Assembly: GCA_017857175.1 (NCBI GenBank)
Contig: JAFMDS010000014.1
Coordinates: 1-41,953, forward strand
Direction: 5' to 3'
DNA length: 41,953 bases
Source: Candidatus Nanopelagicales bacterium
GTDB taxonomy: Bacteria > Actinomycetota > Actinomycetes > S36-B12
The notes below the pieces were generated by a model that was not told where the DNA came from, searched no databases, and worked only from the letters and a program-made list of their open reading frames with translations. Made by a program: the position numbers and the translations under genes. Shown piece after piece: positions 29,548 through 37,300 of this stretch (positions within the stretch are counted from its first letter, which is position 1; the number at the start of each line of letters is the position of its first letter).

Positions 29548-30552
29548 CTACCCGCCGATGGCACTCATAGGGCGGTCCGGCTTGATGAAGTTCGGGTCAT
29601 TGATCCCATGCCCAGGTAACTTCGCCTTGGTGACCACCTGCAGGATGTCGCGCACACCTTGAATCTTTTCTTCCTGACTCGAGTCTGAGCGCATGATGCT
29701 CCGGACATCAGTTTCATCGCGCGCAAACAAGCAGTTTCGGAACTGACCATCAGCGGTGAGTCGTAAGCGATCACATGCGCTGCAGAACGGGCGAGTCACG
29801 CTGGCGATGATTCCCACGGTCGCTGGGCCACCGTTGACGTAAAACTCTTCAGCAGGAGCTGAACCACGGGTTGGAACTGGCGTCAGAGTGAACTCTCGCT
29901 CCAACTCTGACTGAATGTCATCCGCGGTCACCATGACGGGGCGAGCCCACAGGTCGCCCGCATCAAGTGGCATCTGTTCAATGAATCGAAGGTTCCAATC
30001 ATTTTCCAGCGCATGACGCAGCAGTGGAATTGCTTCGTCATCATTGACTCCCTTGAGGAGCACCGAGTTCACTTTTAGTGGAGTGAGTCCGGCCGCTTGG
30101 GCAGCCTTGATTCCTTCAATCACATCATTGAATCGATCGCGATGCGTCATAGCTTTGAATCGTTCCGCAGAGAGCGTGTCCAAAGAAACGTTTACACGTT
30201 GCAGTCCTGCATCTTTAAGATCCTGGGCCACTTCAGCCAAGCGCAATGCATTCGTGGTCAAGGAAATGCGTGGTGGTTGTGGCAAAGCGTTAATTCCACG
30301 AATGACATCAACAATGTCCCTGCGCAGCAAGGGTTCACCACCGGTCAACCGGACTTGAGTAATACCACTGTCAACGGCAACACCAATGACCGTGAGGAGT
30401 TCGTCAGTGGTGAGGAGTGAATCATTGGCAATCCAGTCAGAAAAATCTGCGGGCATGCAGTAGGTACACCGCAGCGAGCACCTATCTGTCAATGAAACCC
30501 GAAGGTCCCTGTGCACCCGTCCATAACTGTCGACCAGTTCGGATTTGCTCAC
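29548..30552 (-). CDS. moaA: GTP 3',8-cyclase (radical SAM)
   Basis: DRCSLRCTYCMPADFSDW, RLTGGEPLLRRDIVDVI, FCSACDRLRLTADGQFRNCLF, C-terminal IGG. GTG start at 30552 overlaps the moaE stop. Confidence 0.95.
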   Translation of the reverse strand: MSKSELVDSYGRVHRDLRVSLTDRCSLRCTYCMPADFSDWIANDSLLTTDELLTVIGVAVDSGITQVRLTGGEPLLRRDIVDVIRGINALPQPPRISLTTNALRLAEVAQDLKDAGLQRVNVSLDTLSAERFKAMTHRDRFNDVIEGIKAAQAAGLTPLKVNSVLLKGVNDDEAIPLLRHALENDWNLRFIEQMPLDAGDLWARPVMVTADDIQSELEREFTLTPVPTRGSAPAEEFYVNGGPATVGIIASVTRPFCSACDRLRLTADGQFRNCLFARDETDVRSIMRSDSSQEEKIQGVRDILQVVTKAKLPGHGINDPNFIKPDRPMSAIGG

Positions 30553-30974
30553 GCGCAGTTCACCCACTCATCTGTTCCATCGGCAAAATATTGATGCTTC
30601 CACACTGGAAGTTGTTCCTTTATCTGGTCCACGATCTCACGGCAGGCACTGAATGCGTCACCCCGGTGCGAACTTCCCACTGCAACAACCAACGCAGACT
30701 CCCCAATTGGAATGGGGCCCACCCTGTGCGCAGCGGCAATATGCGTGACTTCGAGAGTCTTTGCCAGCGAATCCATCACCGTCTGAATTACTTCCTCAGC
30801 GCTCGGGTGGGCTTCATAGGTCAGCTTGAGCACTTCTTTGCCGTGATCGTGATTGCGAACATCTCCAGAGAAGACGACGACGGCACCTGTGGATTGGTCG
30901 CTCACGAGTGCGGTTATTGCAACGGCGTCCAGGGGATCCGCGGTCACGGTGGCGAGGTGAACTTTTGCTGTCAT
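30549..30974 (-). CDS. moaE: Molybdopterin synthase catalytic subunit
   Basis: TGAVVVFSGDVRNHDHGKEVLKLTYEAHPSAEEVI, AAHRVGPIPIGESALVVAVGSSHRGDAFSACREIVDQIKEQLPVWKHQ; start probably MTAKVH. Confidence 0.93.
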   Translation of the reverse strand: MTAKVHLATVTADPLDAVAITALVSDQSTGAVVVFSGDVRNHDHGKEVLKLTYEAHPSAEEVIQTVMDSLAKTLEVTHIAAAHRVGPIPIGESALVVAVGSSHRGDAFSACREIVDQIKEQLPVWKHQYFADGTDEWVNCA

Positions 30975-30996
30975 GGTCAGGACATTATGGTGGAGT

Positions 30997-31575
30997 ATGG
31001 CCATTTCGTCTCAAGATGGATCAACTCACGAGGGCAAGTGCGCAGGAATCGTGCTGGCAGCAGGATCGGGCACTCGATTTGGTGGACCAAAAGCACCATA
31101 TGTATTCAAGGGGCAAAGACTCATTGACCGCGCCGTGACCACCCTCGCGAGAGGCGGTGCAGACCCAATCGTCGCTGTTCTCGGTGCATGGGTCGGCGAC
31201 GTTCCCAATTGTGAGATTGTGCTTAACCCCGATTTCGAGAGTGGCATGGGTTCATCGCTCACAGTTGCCCTGAAGCACGTGATCGAGACCCACCCAGAAG
31301 TGGACGCTGCCGTGATTACCCTGGTCGATTTGATTGATCTGACACCTGAAGCGATTAACCACATGATTCTGTCCCCCGGGGAACTACTTCAAGCCACCTA
31401 CAACGGCGAGATCGGGCACCCTGTGAAACTGGGGCGTGAACATTGGGCAGCTTTATTCGATGAATTAAGTGGTGACATGGGCGCACGCGCCTATCTCAAG
31501 CGACATGGCGCAACAATGGTTGAACTGAGTGAATTCGGAACGGGAACTGACTTAGATTTTCGGCCTACTGTTTAA
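30997..31575 (+). CDS. MobA/MocA-like NTP transferase (probable Moco nucleotidyltransferase)
   Basis: CAGIVLAAGSGTRFGGPKAPYVFKG, LVDLIDLTPEAI, GEIGHPVKLGREHW, SGDMGARAYL; in a Moco cluster. Exact start uncertain (30973 or 30997). Confidence 0.78.
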   Translation: MAISSQDGSTHEGKCAGIVLAAGSGTRFGGPKAPYVFKGQRLIDRAVTTLARGGADPIVAVLGAWVGDVPNCEIVLNPDFESGMGSSLTVALKHVIETHPEVDAAVITLVDLIDLTPEAINHMILSPGELLQATYNGEIGHPVKLGREHWAALFDELSGDMGARAYLKRHGATMVELSEFGTGTDLDFRPTV

Positions 31576-32050
31576 CCACATTGCGTTTACCTTTGGCACC
31601 CATATAGACCGTGAGTAATCGAACTGTTTCTTCACTCTTATTAATCCCGTTGTAATTCGTCTTGGTCGCCTGCATCAAAGAACTTCCAGCCGGGAATTCT
31701 TTGGTGACACCAGCTTCGTACTCAACTGTGTAGGTGCCGCTCATGACGTACACGTATACGGGAATGCGATGCAACTGCCATCCTGTTTCCTGACCAGGCT
31801 CGAGGGTGGTGATTGCACTAGAAATCTTTGCGGCACCTTTTGGCGGATAGACCAGTTTCTGGTCGAGCACCGTGATCTCCTGATCGATCATAAGTTCCTG
31901 CGTCCCAGTTGCGGCCCCGTCAACCGCTGCACCCTCGACTGCACCGTCAGTTGTTGCCGCGCCCTCGTCCCCCGAACCACCGCACCCGCTGAGTAGGGTT
32001 GCCCCTAGAAAAAGGCCAGTGGTAACTAGCGCGATTTTCTGTAATCGCAT
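31565..32050 (-). CDS. Cupin-domain lipoprotein
   Basis: Lipobox LLSGC, Ala/Gly/Asp-rich linker, cupin-like TLEPGQETGWQLHRIPVYVYVMSGTYTVEYEAGVTKEFPAGSSL. Confidence 0.75.
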   Translation of the reverse strand: MRLQKIALVTTGLFLGATLLSGCGGSGDEGAATTDGAVEGAAVDGAATGTQELMIDQEITVLDQKLVYPPKGAAKISSAITTLEPGQETGWQLHRIPVYVYVMSGTYTVEYEAGVTKEFPAGSSLMQATKTNYNGINKSEETVRLLTVYMGAKGKRNVVKQ

Positions 32051-32102
32051 CCCACCAACCTAACCCACTCATGCTATTCGCGTCTGAAGGAGTGCAAAAT
32101 CC

Positions 32103-32807
32103 GTGGCATTTATTCCTGGATTCTTGACTCCATCGCGCAGTGTTCCCCTCACGCGCTGGCGCTCGGAGTCACGCTGGTCGGCTAAACCATCGACTTTTGC
32201 AATTCTCATTGGCGGATTGTGGCTCTTTGGCACCGGCGAGGCACTCCTCGTTATTGCCGATCTCGGAGTTGGTCCGTGGACCGTTCTGGCTCAGGGTATT
32301 TCCACAAAGGCGCCCATCGACATTGGTGTTGCAACATTTCTCATCAGTTTGACCGTCTTGCTGGTGTGGATACCACTACGTGAGCGTCCCGGGCTTGGAA
32401 CTATTGCTAATGCCATTGTGATTGCAACCGCCTTGCAAGTAATGAGTTCGGCGATCCCCCACCCCGAGAATCCTGCGGTCCGCATCGTTGTGGTCATTGT
32501 GGGAATTGGTTTCGTTGGTATTGGCAGTGGGCTGTATCTCACAACCAATCTCGGACCAGGTCCACGTGATGGAATGATGACTGGAATTCATTACAAAACT
32601 GGTTGGCCCGTATCGGCCGTTCGCCTTGGAATTGAAGTCACCGTACTTGTCATTGGCTGGTTCCTAGGGGGTACGGTCGGTATAGGGACGGTCTTGTTTG
32701 CTCTTCTCATTGGCCCCTTTGTTGGCTACGGCCTCAAAGGTGTGGGAATACTCGCCGGAGCCAAAGCCACAATTGAGAGTGACTCTGAACCAGAATTAGA
32801 CGCATGA
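32103..32807 (+). CDS. YczE/YitT-like integral membrane protein
   Basis: LFGTGEALLVIADLGVGPWTVLAQGIS, GSGLYLTTNLGPGPRDGMMTGIH, several hydrophobic segments. Confidence 0.75.
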   Translation: MAFIPGFLTPSRSVPLTRWRSESRWSAKPSTFAILIGGLWLFGTGEALLVIADLGVGPWTVLAQGISTKAPIDIGVATFLISLTVLLVWIPLRERPGLGTIANAIVIATALQVMSSAIPHPENPAVRIVVVIVGIGFVGIGSGLYLTTNLGPGPRDGMMTGIHYKTGWPVSAVRLGIEVTVLVIGWFLGGTVGIGTVLFALLIGPFVGYGLKGVGILAGAKATIESDSEPELDA

Positions 32808-33025
32808 GTGAACCACTATCACCTGACGTACGCGAACTACGCAAACTCAAGTTTGCATCGGTCTTGCAGCTCATTGCGGCGATAGTCTTTTTTGGTGCGG
32901 GTCTTTTGAGCGGAATCAAAATCGGCTGGGGCATTGCGGCTTTCGCACTTCTATTTTTCGGGGCCTTCAACATTTTGCTTTTCGTTGTCACGCGCAAAGC
33001 AATTGCGGCCCGCACAAGCTCCTAG
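32804..33025 (+). CDS. Small two-TM membrane protein
   Basis: ATGA overlap with the upstream gene; two hydrophobic segments (FASVLQLIAAIVFFGAGLLSGI and GIAAFALLFFGAFNILLFVV). Confidence 0.65.
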   Translation: MSEPLSPDVRELRKLKFASVLQLIAAIVFFGAGLLSGIKIGWGIAAFALLFFGAFNILLFVVTRKAIAARTSS

Positions 33026-33867
33026 GAACCAAGCGCAAGAAGTACCGCTGCACTGAATGCCAGCGCGACTCCCGCTCCTTGCACGCTGTTCATGCGCTCT
33101 TTAATAACAAATCGCGCTAGCACAACCGTGGCCGCAGGATAGAGCGATCCCAGCACTGCAACTACGGATAGAAGACCTCGCTGTGAAGCCAACTGGAATA
33201 TGCCGTTGGCCATCGCGTCGAGTACACCAGCCGTAATTGCCAGCAGCCAAGGGAATGTCGATCGGTCAAACTTGCGCACGACAATGACAACAAAGGTGAA
33301 CATGATGATGGTTGAAACCCAACGACCTAAAGCCGCCACCCACACGCCCGAATTATCAGGAGCTAGCCCGAGCGATGTGAGATAAAAACCAATGGCGATT
33401 CCTGAACCAATCGCCATGACGATCGCAACCGGTGGAGTTCGGCCATGATGGTGGGCAGACTCACGACTGACCAGAACCACAGCAATGACGGCGAATGCCA
33501 TACCGAGGTAGGCCCACGTGGATGGTTGCTCACCACGTAAAACTCCAACTATCACCGGCACTGCACCACTCATCACCGCTGTGATCGGTGAAACAATTCC
33601 CATCTGACCCCGGGTCAACGCGGCATAGAGCAGCGCGATTGCTATCGACCCGATGATGCCGGTAACTAGGGCATAGCCAATGAGTCCGGTAGACAACTCA
33701 CCGGGAATGACCGTCAGCGCAAAAATCGTAATGACGATGCCGCCCGCTGGATAGGTCACCGCCAGTACTTGAGCCGAACCTGCACGCCGGGCAGCTAAGC
33801 CACCAATAAAGTCAGCGACACCCCAGGAGAGGCTAGAAAGAAGAGCAAGGAGCGCGGCCACGCGCAC
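33022..33867 (-). CDS. EamA-family (DMT superfamily) transporter
   Basis: About ten hydrophobic segments; ALLSSLSWGVADFIGGLAARRAG, GSIAIALLYAALTRGQMGIVSPITAVMSGAVPVIVGVL, LGSLYPAATVVLARFVIKERM; GTG start with SD GGGAGAGG. Confidence 0.87.
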   Translation of the reverse strand: MRVAALLALLSSLSWGVADFIGGLAARRAGSAQVLAVTYPAGGIVITIFALTVIPGELSTGLIGYALVTGIIGSIAIALLYAALTRGQMGIVSPITAVMSGAVPVIVGVLRGEQPSTWAYLGMAFAVIAVVLVSRESAHHHGRTPPVAIVMAIGSGIAIGFYLTSLGLAPDNSGVWVAALGRWVSTIIMFTFVVIVVRKFDRSTFPWLLAITAGVLDAMANGIFQLASQRGLLSVVAVLGSLYPAATVVLARFVIKERMNSVQGAGVALAFSAAVLLALGS

Positions 33868-33869
33868 CT

Positions 33870-33937
33870 ACCTCTCCCACGCAAATTCAGGCTAAGCCCA
33901 ACGGCGTCACCGAGTGTGACGCCAGCCTGGGAGAGGT
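33870..33937 (-). promoter_or_regulatory. Candidate structured 5' leader RNA that sequesters the SD of the EamA transporter gene
   Basis: On the minus strand: P1 ACCTCTCCCA/TGGGAGAGGT (10 bp), P2 GGCT/AGCC, P3 GGCGTCAC-ACTCG-GTGACGCC. The P1 3' arm contains the SD 2 nt before the GTG region. Confidence 0.6.
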
Positions 33938-33950
33938 TAGTGCAATGTAA

Positions 33951-35630
33951 CTACTTGACGCGAATTGGCTTGGACATGGTCGCAATCGGGTAGACCGTGG
34001 TTTGGTCTTGTCTTGGGGTATAAACAGCCTTGAGTGTGTAGTAGCCCTTGGGCAGCGACCGTGGGATCCGCTTTACCTTCTTTGCAATCCCATTCCCCTT
34101 GACCCACTTGCCCTTTGCAATGACGAGCACCTCGAGACCAGCAGCATTCACAATGCTCATGCGCACTTTGCCCTTGACCGAGTTACTGCTAAAGACCGTG
34201 CGGAACAGCCTGCGATCTCCTCGCTTGATGGCCCGGGCCGCTTTGAGAGTTGCAGTCACGCCTGGAACGAGTTGCACAGTTTGCGCGCCAGCAACCGGAG
34301 TAGGTGGCAATTTGGGTGGCAGTCCATCAATTGCTAGTCGAGCGCTTGTGTCGGCAACATTAGATGTTCCATTGAGGTTCGTTGCCTTGACAGAGACCCG
34401 AACAAATTGGCTCGCATCGTCATCCGTCAGAACGTAGGAGTCATTGGTTGCTCCAGTGATCGCCTGACATGATGCGTCAGTATTCGCACTGCAACGTTCC
34501 CATTGATAGGTGTACGACGATGGCAGGTAATTCCACTTACCAGGATTTGACGTAACGGTGGCGCCAGTCTTTGTGCTGGTTGCCGTCAGATTTGGGTCCG
34601 CATCAGGTGTTGGAACAACGCCTGTCAGTAATCGGCCCAGGTTGTTGGATGTCTTGCTAGTGAACCACATATTGCCATCAACTCCAGCAGTGATGCCAAA
34701 TGGCGAGTTGTTAGCTCCGGGAAGAATATATTCAGTAGTGATCCCAGAAGTTGTCATGCGACTTATCCGATTCGCACCAGGTTGCGTCACCCACAGATCC
34801 CCTTGCGCCCCGGGTGCTATTTGTTCGGGCAGTGAATTCGCGGTGGGGAGTGCGAATTCAGCAAGTAAACCCTTGGTACTCATGCGACCAATCCTGTTTC
34901 CGTCCCGCTCGGTGAACCAGAGGTTGTTGTCTTCGCCGAGTGTGATGTCCGTGGGGGCTGACCTTGCATTCGGGAGTGCGTACGGGGTCAAAACGCCCGA
35001 CGTGGTCATGCGGCCAATGGCGTTTCCTGTTTGCATCGTGATCCACAGCGCGCCATCAGGTCCTGTCACGATAGATGTTGGGCCACTGTTGGCAGGCAGA
35101 GCAAACTCAGTAATGGCACCAGTTTTCGTGATCCGGCCAATTTTGTTTCCAGCAAATTCGGTGAACCACATGGCTTCATCGGGGCCCGCAGTGATCCCCA
35201 TAGGCTGAGAGTCATTGGTGGGAATGTCATAAGCCTGATAGATATTAGTGTCGGAGTTGAATGCGCCAATACGATTACCGAGACGCTCGGTGAGCCACAT
35301 GCGAGAGTCAGAGCCCAATGCAAAACTGTGTGCACCAGCGTCTGCATTTCCATTTGCAATCGCGATTGTGGCCATGGTGCCGGTCGGTGTTGCTTTAGCA
35401 ACCTGATCCACGGCACTCATCGCAATCCACATGGCACCCGAGTTATCAAGGGCTAGGCCCTCAGGCGCGGCATTGGCAAATGCAAGAGGAAAATTCGTAA
35501 CATCGCCCGTTGCTGCCTGCGCCGCAGTGTTCGAGGCAACCAAGCCGACACCACTGGCAATCAACCCGAAGGAAATGGACATGGACACTATTTTTCGCGG
35601 TAAGGCGCGATTCAAAGGAAGTTTGTGCAT
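33951..35630 (-). CDS. Secreted Vgb (virginiamycin B lyase)-like beta-propeller protein with Ig-like and C-terminal domains
   Basis: Signal peptide; repeated MWFTEFAGNKIGRITKTGAITEF-type blades; linker region SYTYQWERCSANTDASCQAITGATNDSYVLTDDDASQFVRVSVKATN. Start at MHKLPLN (35630) preferred. Confidence 0.8.
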   Translation of the reverse strand: MHKLPLNRALPRKIVSMSISFGLIASGVGLVASNTAAQAATGDVTNFPLAFANAAPEGLALDNSGAMWIAMSAVDQVAKATPTGTMATIAIANGNADAGAHSFALGSDSRMWLTERLGNRIGAFNSDTNIYQAYDIPTNDSQPMGITAGPDEAMWFTEFAGNKIGRITKTGAITEFALPANSGPTSIVTGPDGALWITMQTGNAIGRMTTSGVLTPYALPNARSAPTDITLGEDNNLWFTERDGNRIGRMSTKGLLAEFALPTANSLPEQIAPGAQGDLWVTQPGANRISRMTTSGITTEYILPGANNSPFGITAGVDGNMWFTSKTSNNLGRLLTGVVPTPDADPNLTATSTKTGATVTSNPGKWNYLPSSYTYQWERCSANTDASCQAITGATNDSYVLTDDDASQFVRVSVKATNLNGTSNVADTSARLAIDGLPPKLPPTPVAGAQTVQLVPGVTATLKAARAIKRGDRRLFRTVFSSNSVKGKVRMSIVNAAGLEVLVIAKGKWVKGNGIAKKVKRIPRSLPKGYYTLKAVYTPRQDQTTVYPIATMSKPIRVK

Positions 35631-35838
35631 GACCTCCACGGTGCCATAGTCAAAGGCTCGACCCAAAAATATGAGTATTTGCTCGTGTCTCTAGAACATT
35701 ACTTCACCGAGAAAGTCCTCCTCGCCCACGCCGGGCAAGATTAGATATGCAGCTGAACCGATGGTGGTCAACCACCTATTCATGGCATCGGATTCTGCGA
35801 CCCGGGTTATCCCGGAATTAGCCACAATTCATTCCCTA

Positions 35839-36516
35839 TTAGTTACTCGAGGACATGCCGGAGGACATGCCGGAGGACATCCCAGACGACATGTCACCAC
35901 TGTCGTATTCCTCATTGGCTCCGGCATAAACCTTGCCCATAGCCGTAAACTTCAGGGTCTCACCCTTTGAACCAATCAAGGTTATTGGCACCAACGCTCC
36001 TGCAGTGATTGGCTGGCGAAGTCCCATAAACATGATGTGATTCCCACCGGGCTTCAACTCAATCGTTTCCCCAGCCTTGATAAGAAGTCCTTCGGGTCGC
36101 TGTTGCATAACCATCTGGTTGGTCGCAGGGTCCATAACAACTTCATGCAATTGCGCAAAGGACGTGTACTTGGGCGAACGTGCCCCGATAACTCGGATAT
36201 CTTTATCGGTTGGGTTGGTTACCAAACCGAAAGCCGCCGACATGCCGGTATTGGCAGCTTTGGCCCACATGTCTTTTGTGGTCAAATCTGACTTGCTCAC
36301 AGGCAGTGCCTGCGACCACTTCGAGTTTGGAAGACAAACATAATTGACAGTTCGGTACTTCTTTTTCTTGACCATTTCGGTCTTTCCAGTCATGTCACAT
36401 GTTGCTCCCGCTTTAGGAGTTGAATGAGTGCCTTCATGAGCCTGCACAGCATGCGGAGCCATAAAGAGAGCTAGTGCAACGGACATGGCAATGCCAGTCA
36501 TAGATTGTTTCTTCAC
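35839..36516 (-). CDS. Secreted PCu(A)C-type copper chaperone with Met-rich C-terminal repeat
   Basis: Signal peptide ending VQA; AFGLVTNPTDKDIRVIGARSPKYTSFAQLHEVVMDPATNQMVMQQRPEGLLIKAGETIELKPGGNHIMFMGLRQPI (His...Met...HxM pattern); tail SSGMSSGMSSGMSSSN. Confidence 0.85.
   Translation of the reverse strand: MKKQSMTGIAMSVALALFMAPHAVQAHEGTHSTPKAGATCDMTGKTEMVKKKKYRTVNYVCLPNSKWSQALPVSKSDLTTKDMWAKAANTGMSAAFGLVTNPTDKDIRVIGARSPKYTSFAQLHEVVMDPATNQMVMQQRPEGLLIKAGETIELKPGGNHIMFMGLRQPITAGALVPITLIGSKGETLKFTAMGKVYAGANEEYDSGDMSSGMSSGMSSGMSSSN
35846..35891 (-). repeat. 12-bp direct repeats encoding SSGM units in the C-terminal tail
   Basis: ggacatgccgga repeated in tandem (ggacatgccggaggacatgccggaggacatcccagacgacatg). 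Confidence 0.75.
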
Positions 36517-36555
36517 AATTAATTCCTTTTAGTAGTTGAGTAAGATTGAGTGTTG

Positions 36556-37074
36556 TTAAGCCGCTACGGGCACTGGTGGCCCCCGCTGCGACACTGAATT
36601 TTCAACTACAAAGGAATGACACGTCTCAAGGAAAGAGAATCGAATGCACAACTGGTTCGATGGAGATTTAAAAATAAAAATGATCGAAGCAAAGATTGTG
36701 CGGAAGAAAGTAGACCACGCACTTACCGCTGAGTCAGCGAAAATAACAACCGCAGTTGCCCCGAAAGCAGCCAGAGTGTGCCAAGTCAACATGCCCGCGG
36801 ACGGCAACAGCGAATGCATCGAAGAATCACCATGGGATGCGGCGGTCATGAGAACGTGCATGAGCAACTGGCCACCAAGGAGTGCGACAAATAATGCCGG
36901 CATCCTGCTATGCGCGGCGGGAAGGTGAGCCACGGGCACCGCAAATATGAATGAGGCTAGAAGCACGAATCCTGCGCCCACCGCAGAGACCGAACCTGAT
37001 CCTGCAACATGCGATGCCATGCCAAGGAGTGCGAATACGCCTGTCAGCGCATAAACCCTTGACTTAGTTCTCAC
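36556..37074 (-). CDS. Four-TM membrane protein, probably functionally linked to the PCuAC gene
   Basis: GTG start at 37074; hydrophobic segments; His/Met-containing GGQLLMHVLMTAASHGDSSMHSLLPSAGMLTWHTLAAFG; C-terminus SQRGPPVPVAA; directly upstream of the PCuAC gene on the same strand. Confidence 0.65.
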   Translation of the reverse strand: MRTKSRVYALTGVFALLGMASHVAGSGSVSAVGAGFVLLASFIFAVPVAHLPAAHSRMPALFVALLGGQLLMHVLMTAASHGDSSMHSLLPSAGMLTWHTLAAFGATAVVIFADSAVSAWSTFFRTIFASIIFIFKSPSNQLCIRFSFLETCHSFVVENSVSQRGPPVPVAA

Positions 37075-37127
37075 CCATCAACCCTAGGCCACGACTCAAG
37101 AATTCACGGTCACGGTTGGGCAGGTGA

Positions 37128-37283
37128 CTAGCCGCAGGAAATGGGGTTCTCATTTGCGTTTTGGGTGCTGGGCTCACAGCCTCCACCGACGCCGGTGCCC
37201 CCAGCCACACCCTCCAGATCGGTGTCGGTGAGATCTTCCTTGTCATCTGGCTGCGGCTCATTCGTGAGTGCAGTATGCACCAC
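37128..37283 (-). CDS. Candidate precursor peptide with double-glycine-type leader (51 aa; absent from ORF track)
   Basis: GTG-start ORF: VVHTALTNEPQPDDKEDLTDTDLEGVAGG / TGVGGGCEPSTQNANENPISCG. Acidic leader ending LTDTDLEGVAGG resembles double-Gly (LSxxELxxVxGG) leaders; begins 17 bp after the MFS stop. No strong SD seen. Confidence 0.5.
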   Translation of the reverse strand: MVHTALTNEPQPDDKEDLTDTDLEGVAGGTGVGGGCEPSTQNANENPISCG

Positions 37284-37300
37284 GCACGGATCGACACTGC

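Noticed and set aside
35751-35838. Hairpins GGTGGT-CA-ACCACC and CCGGG-TTAT-CCCGG between the PCuAC and Vgb-like genes considered as tRNA or riboswitch
   Set aside because: No cloverleaf or anticodon arrangement; stems are short and best explained as a possible terminator/intergenic structure. Not strong enough to report as a feature.
37064-37297. ORF-track 76-aa ATG ORF on the minus strand over the same region as the candidate peptide
   Set aside because: Composition (Trp/Arg/Met/Pro mix, MSIRAWCILHSRMSRSQ...) has no leader or domain character and it overlaps the next gene's GTG start; the neighbouring frame gives the far more structured LTDTDLEGVAGG peptide.
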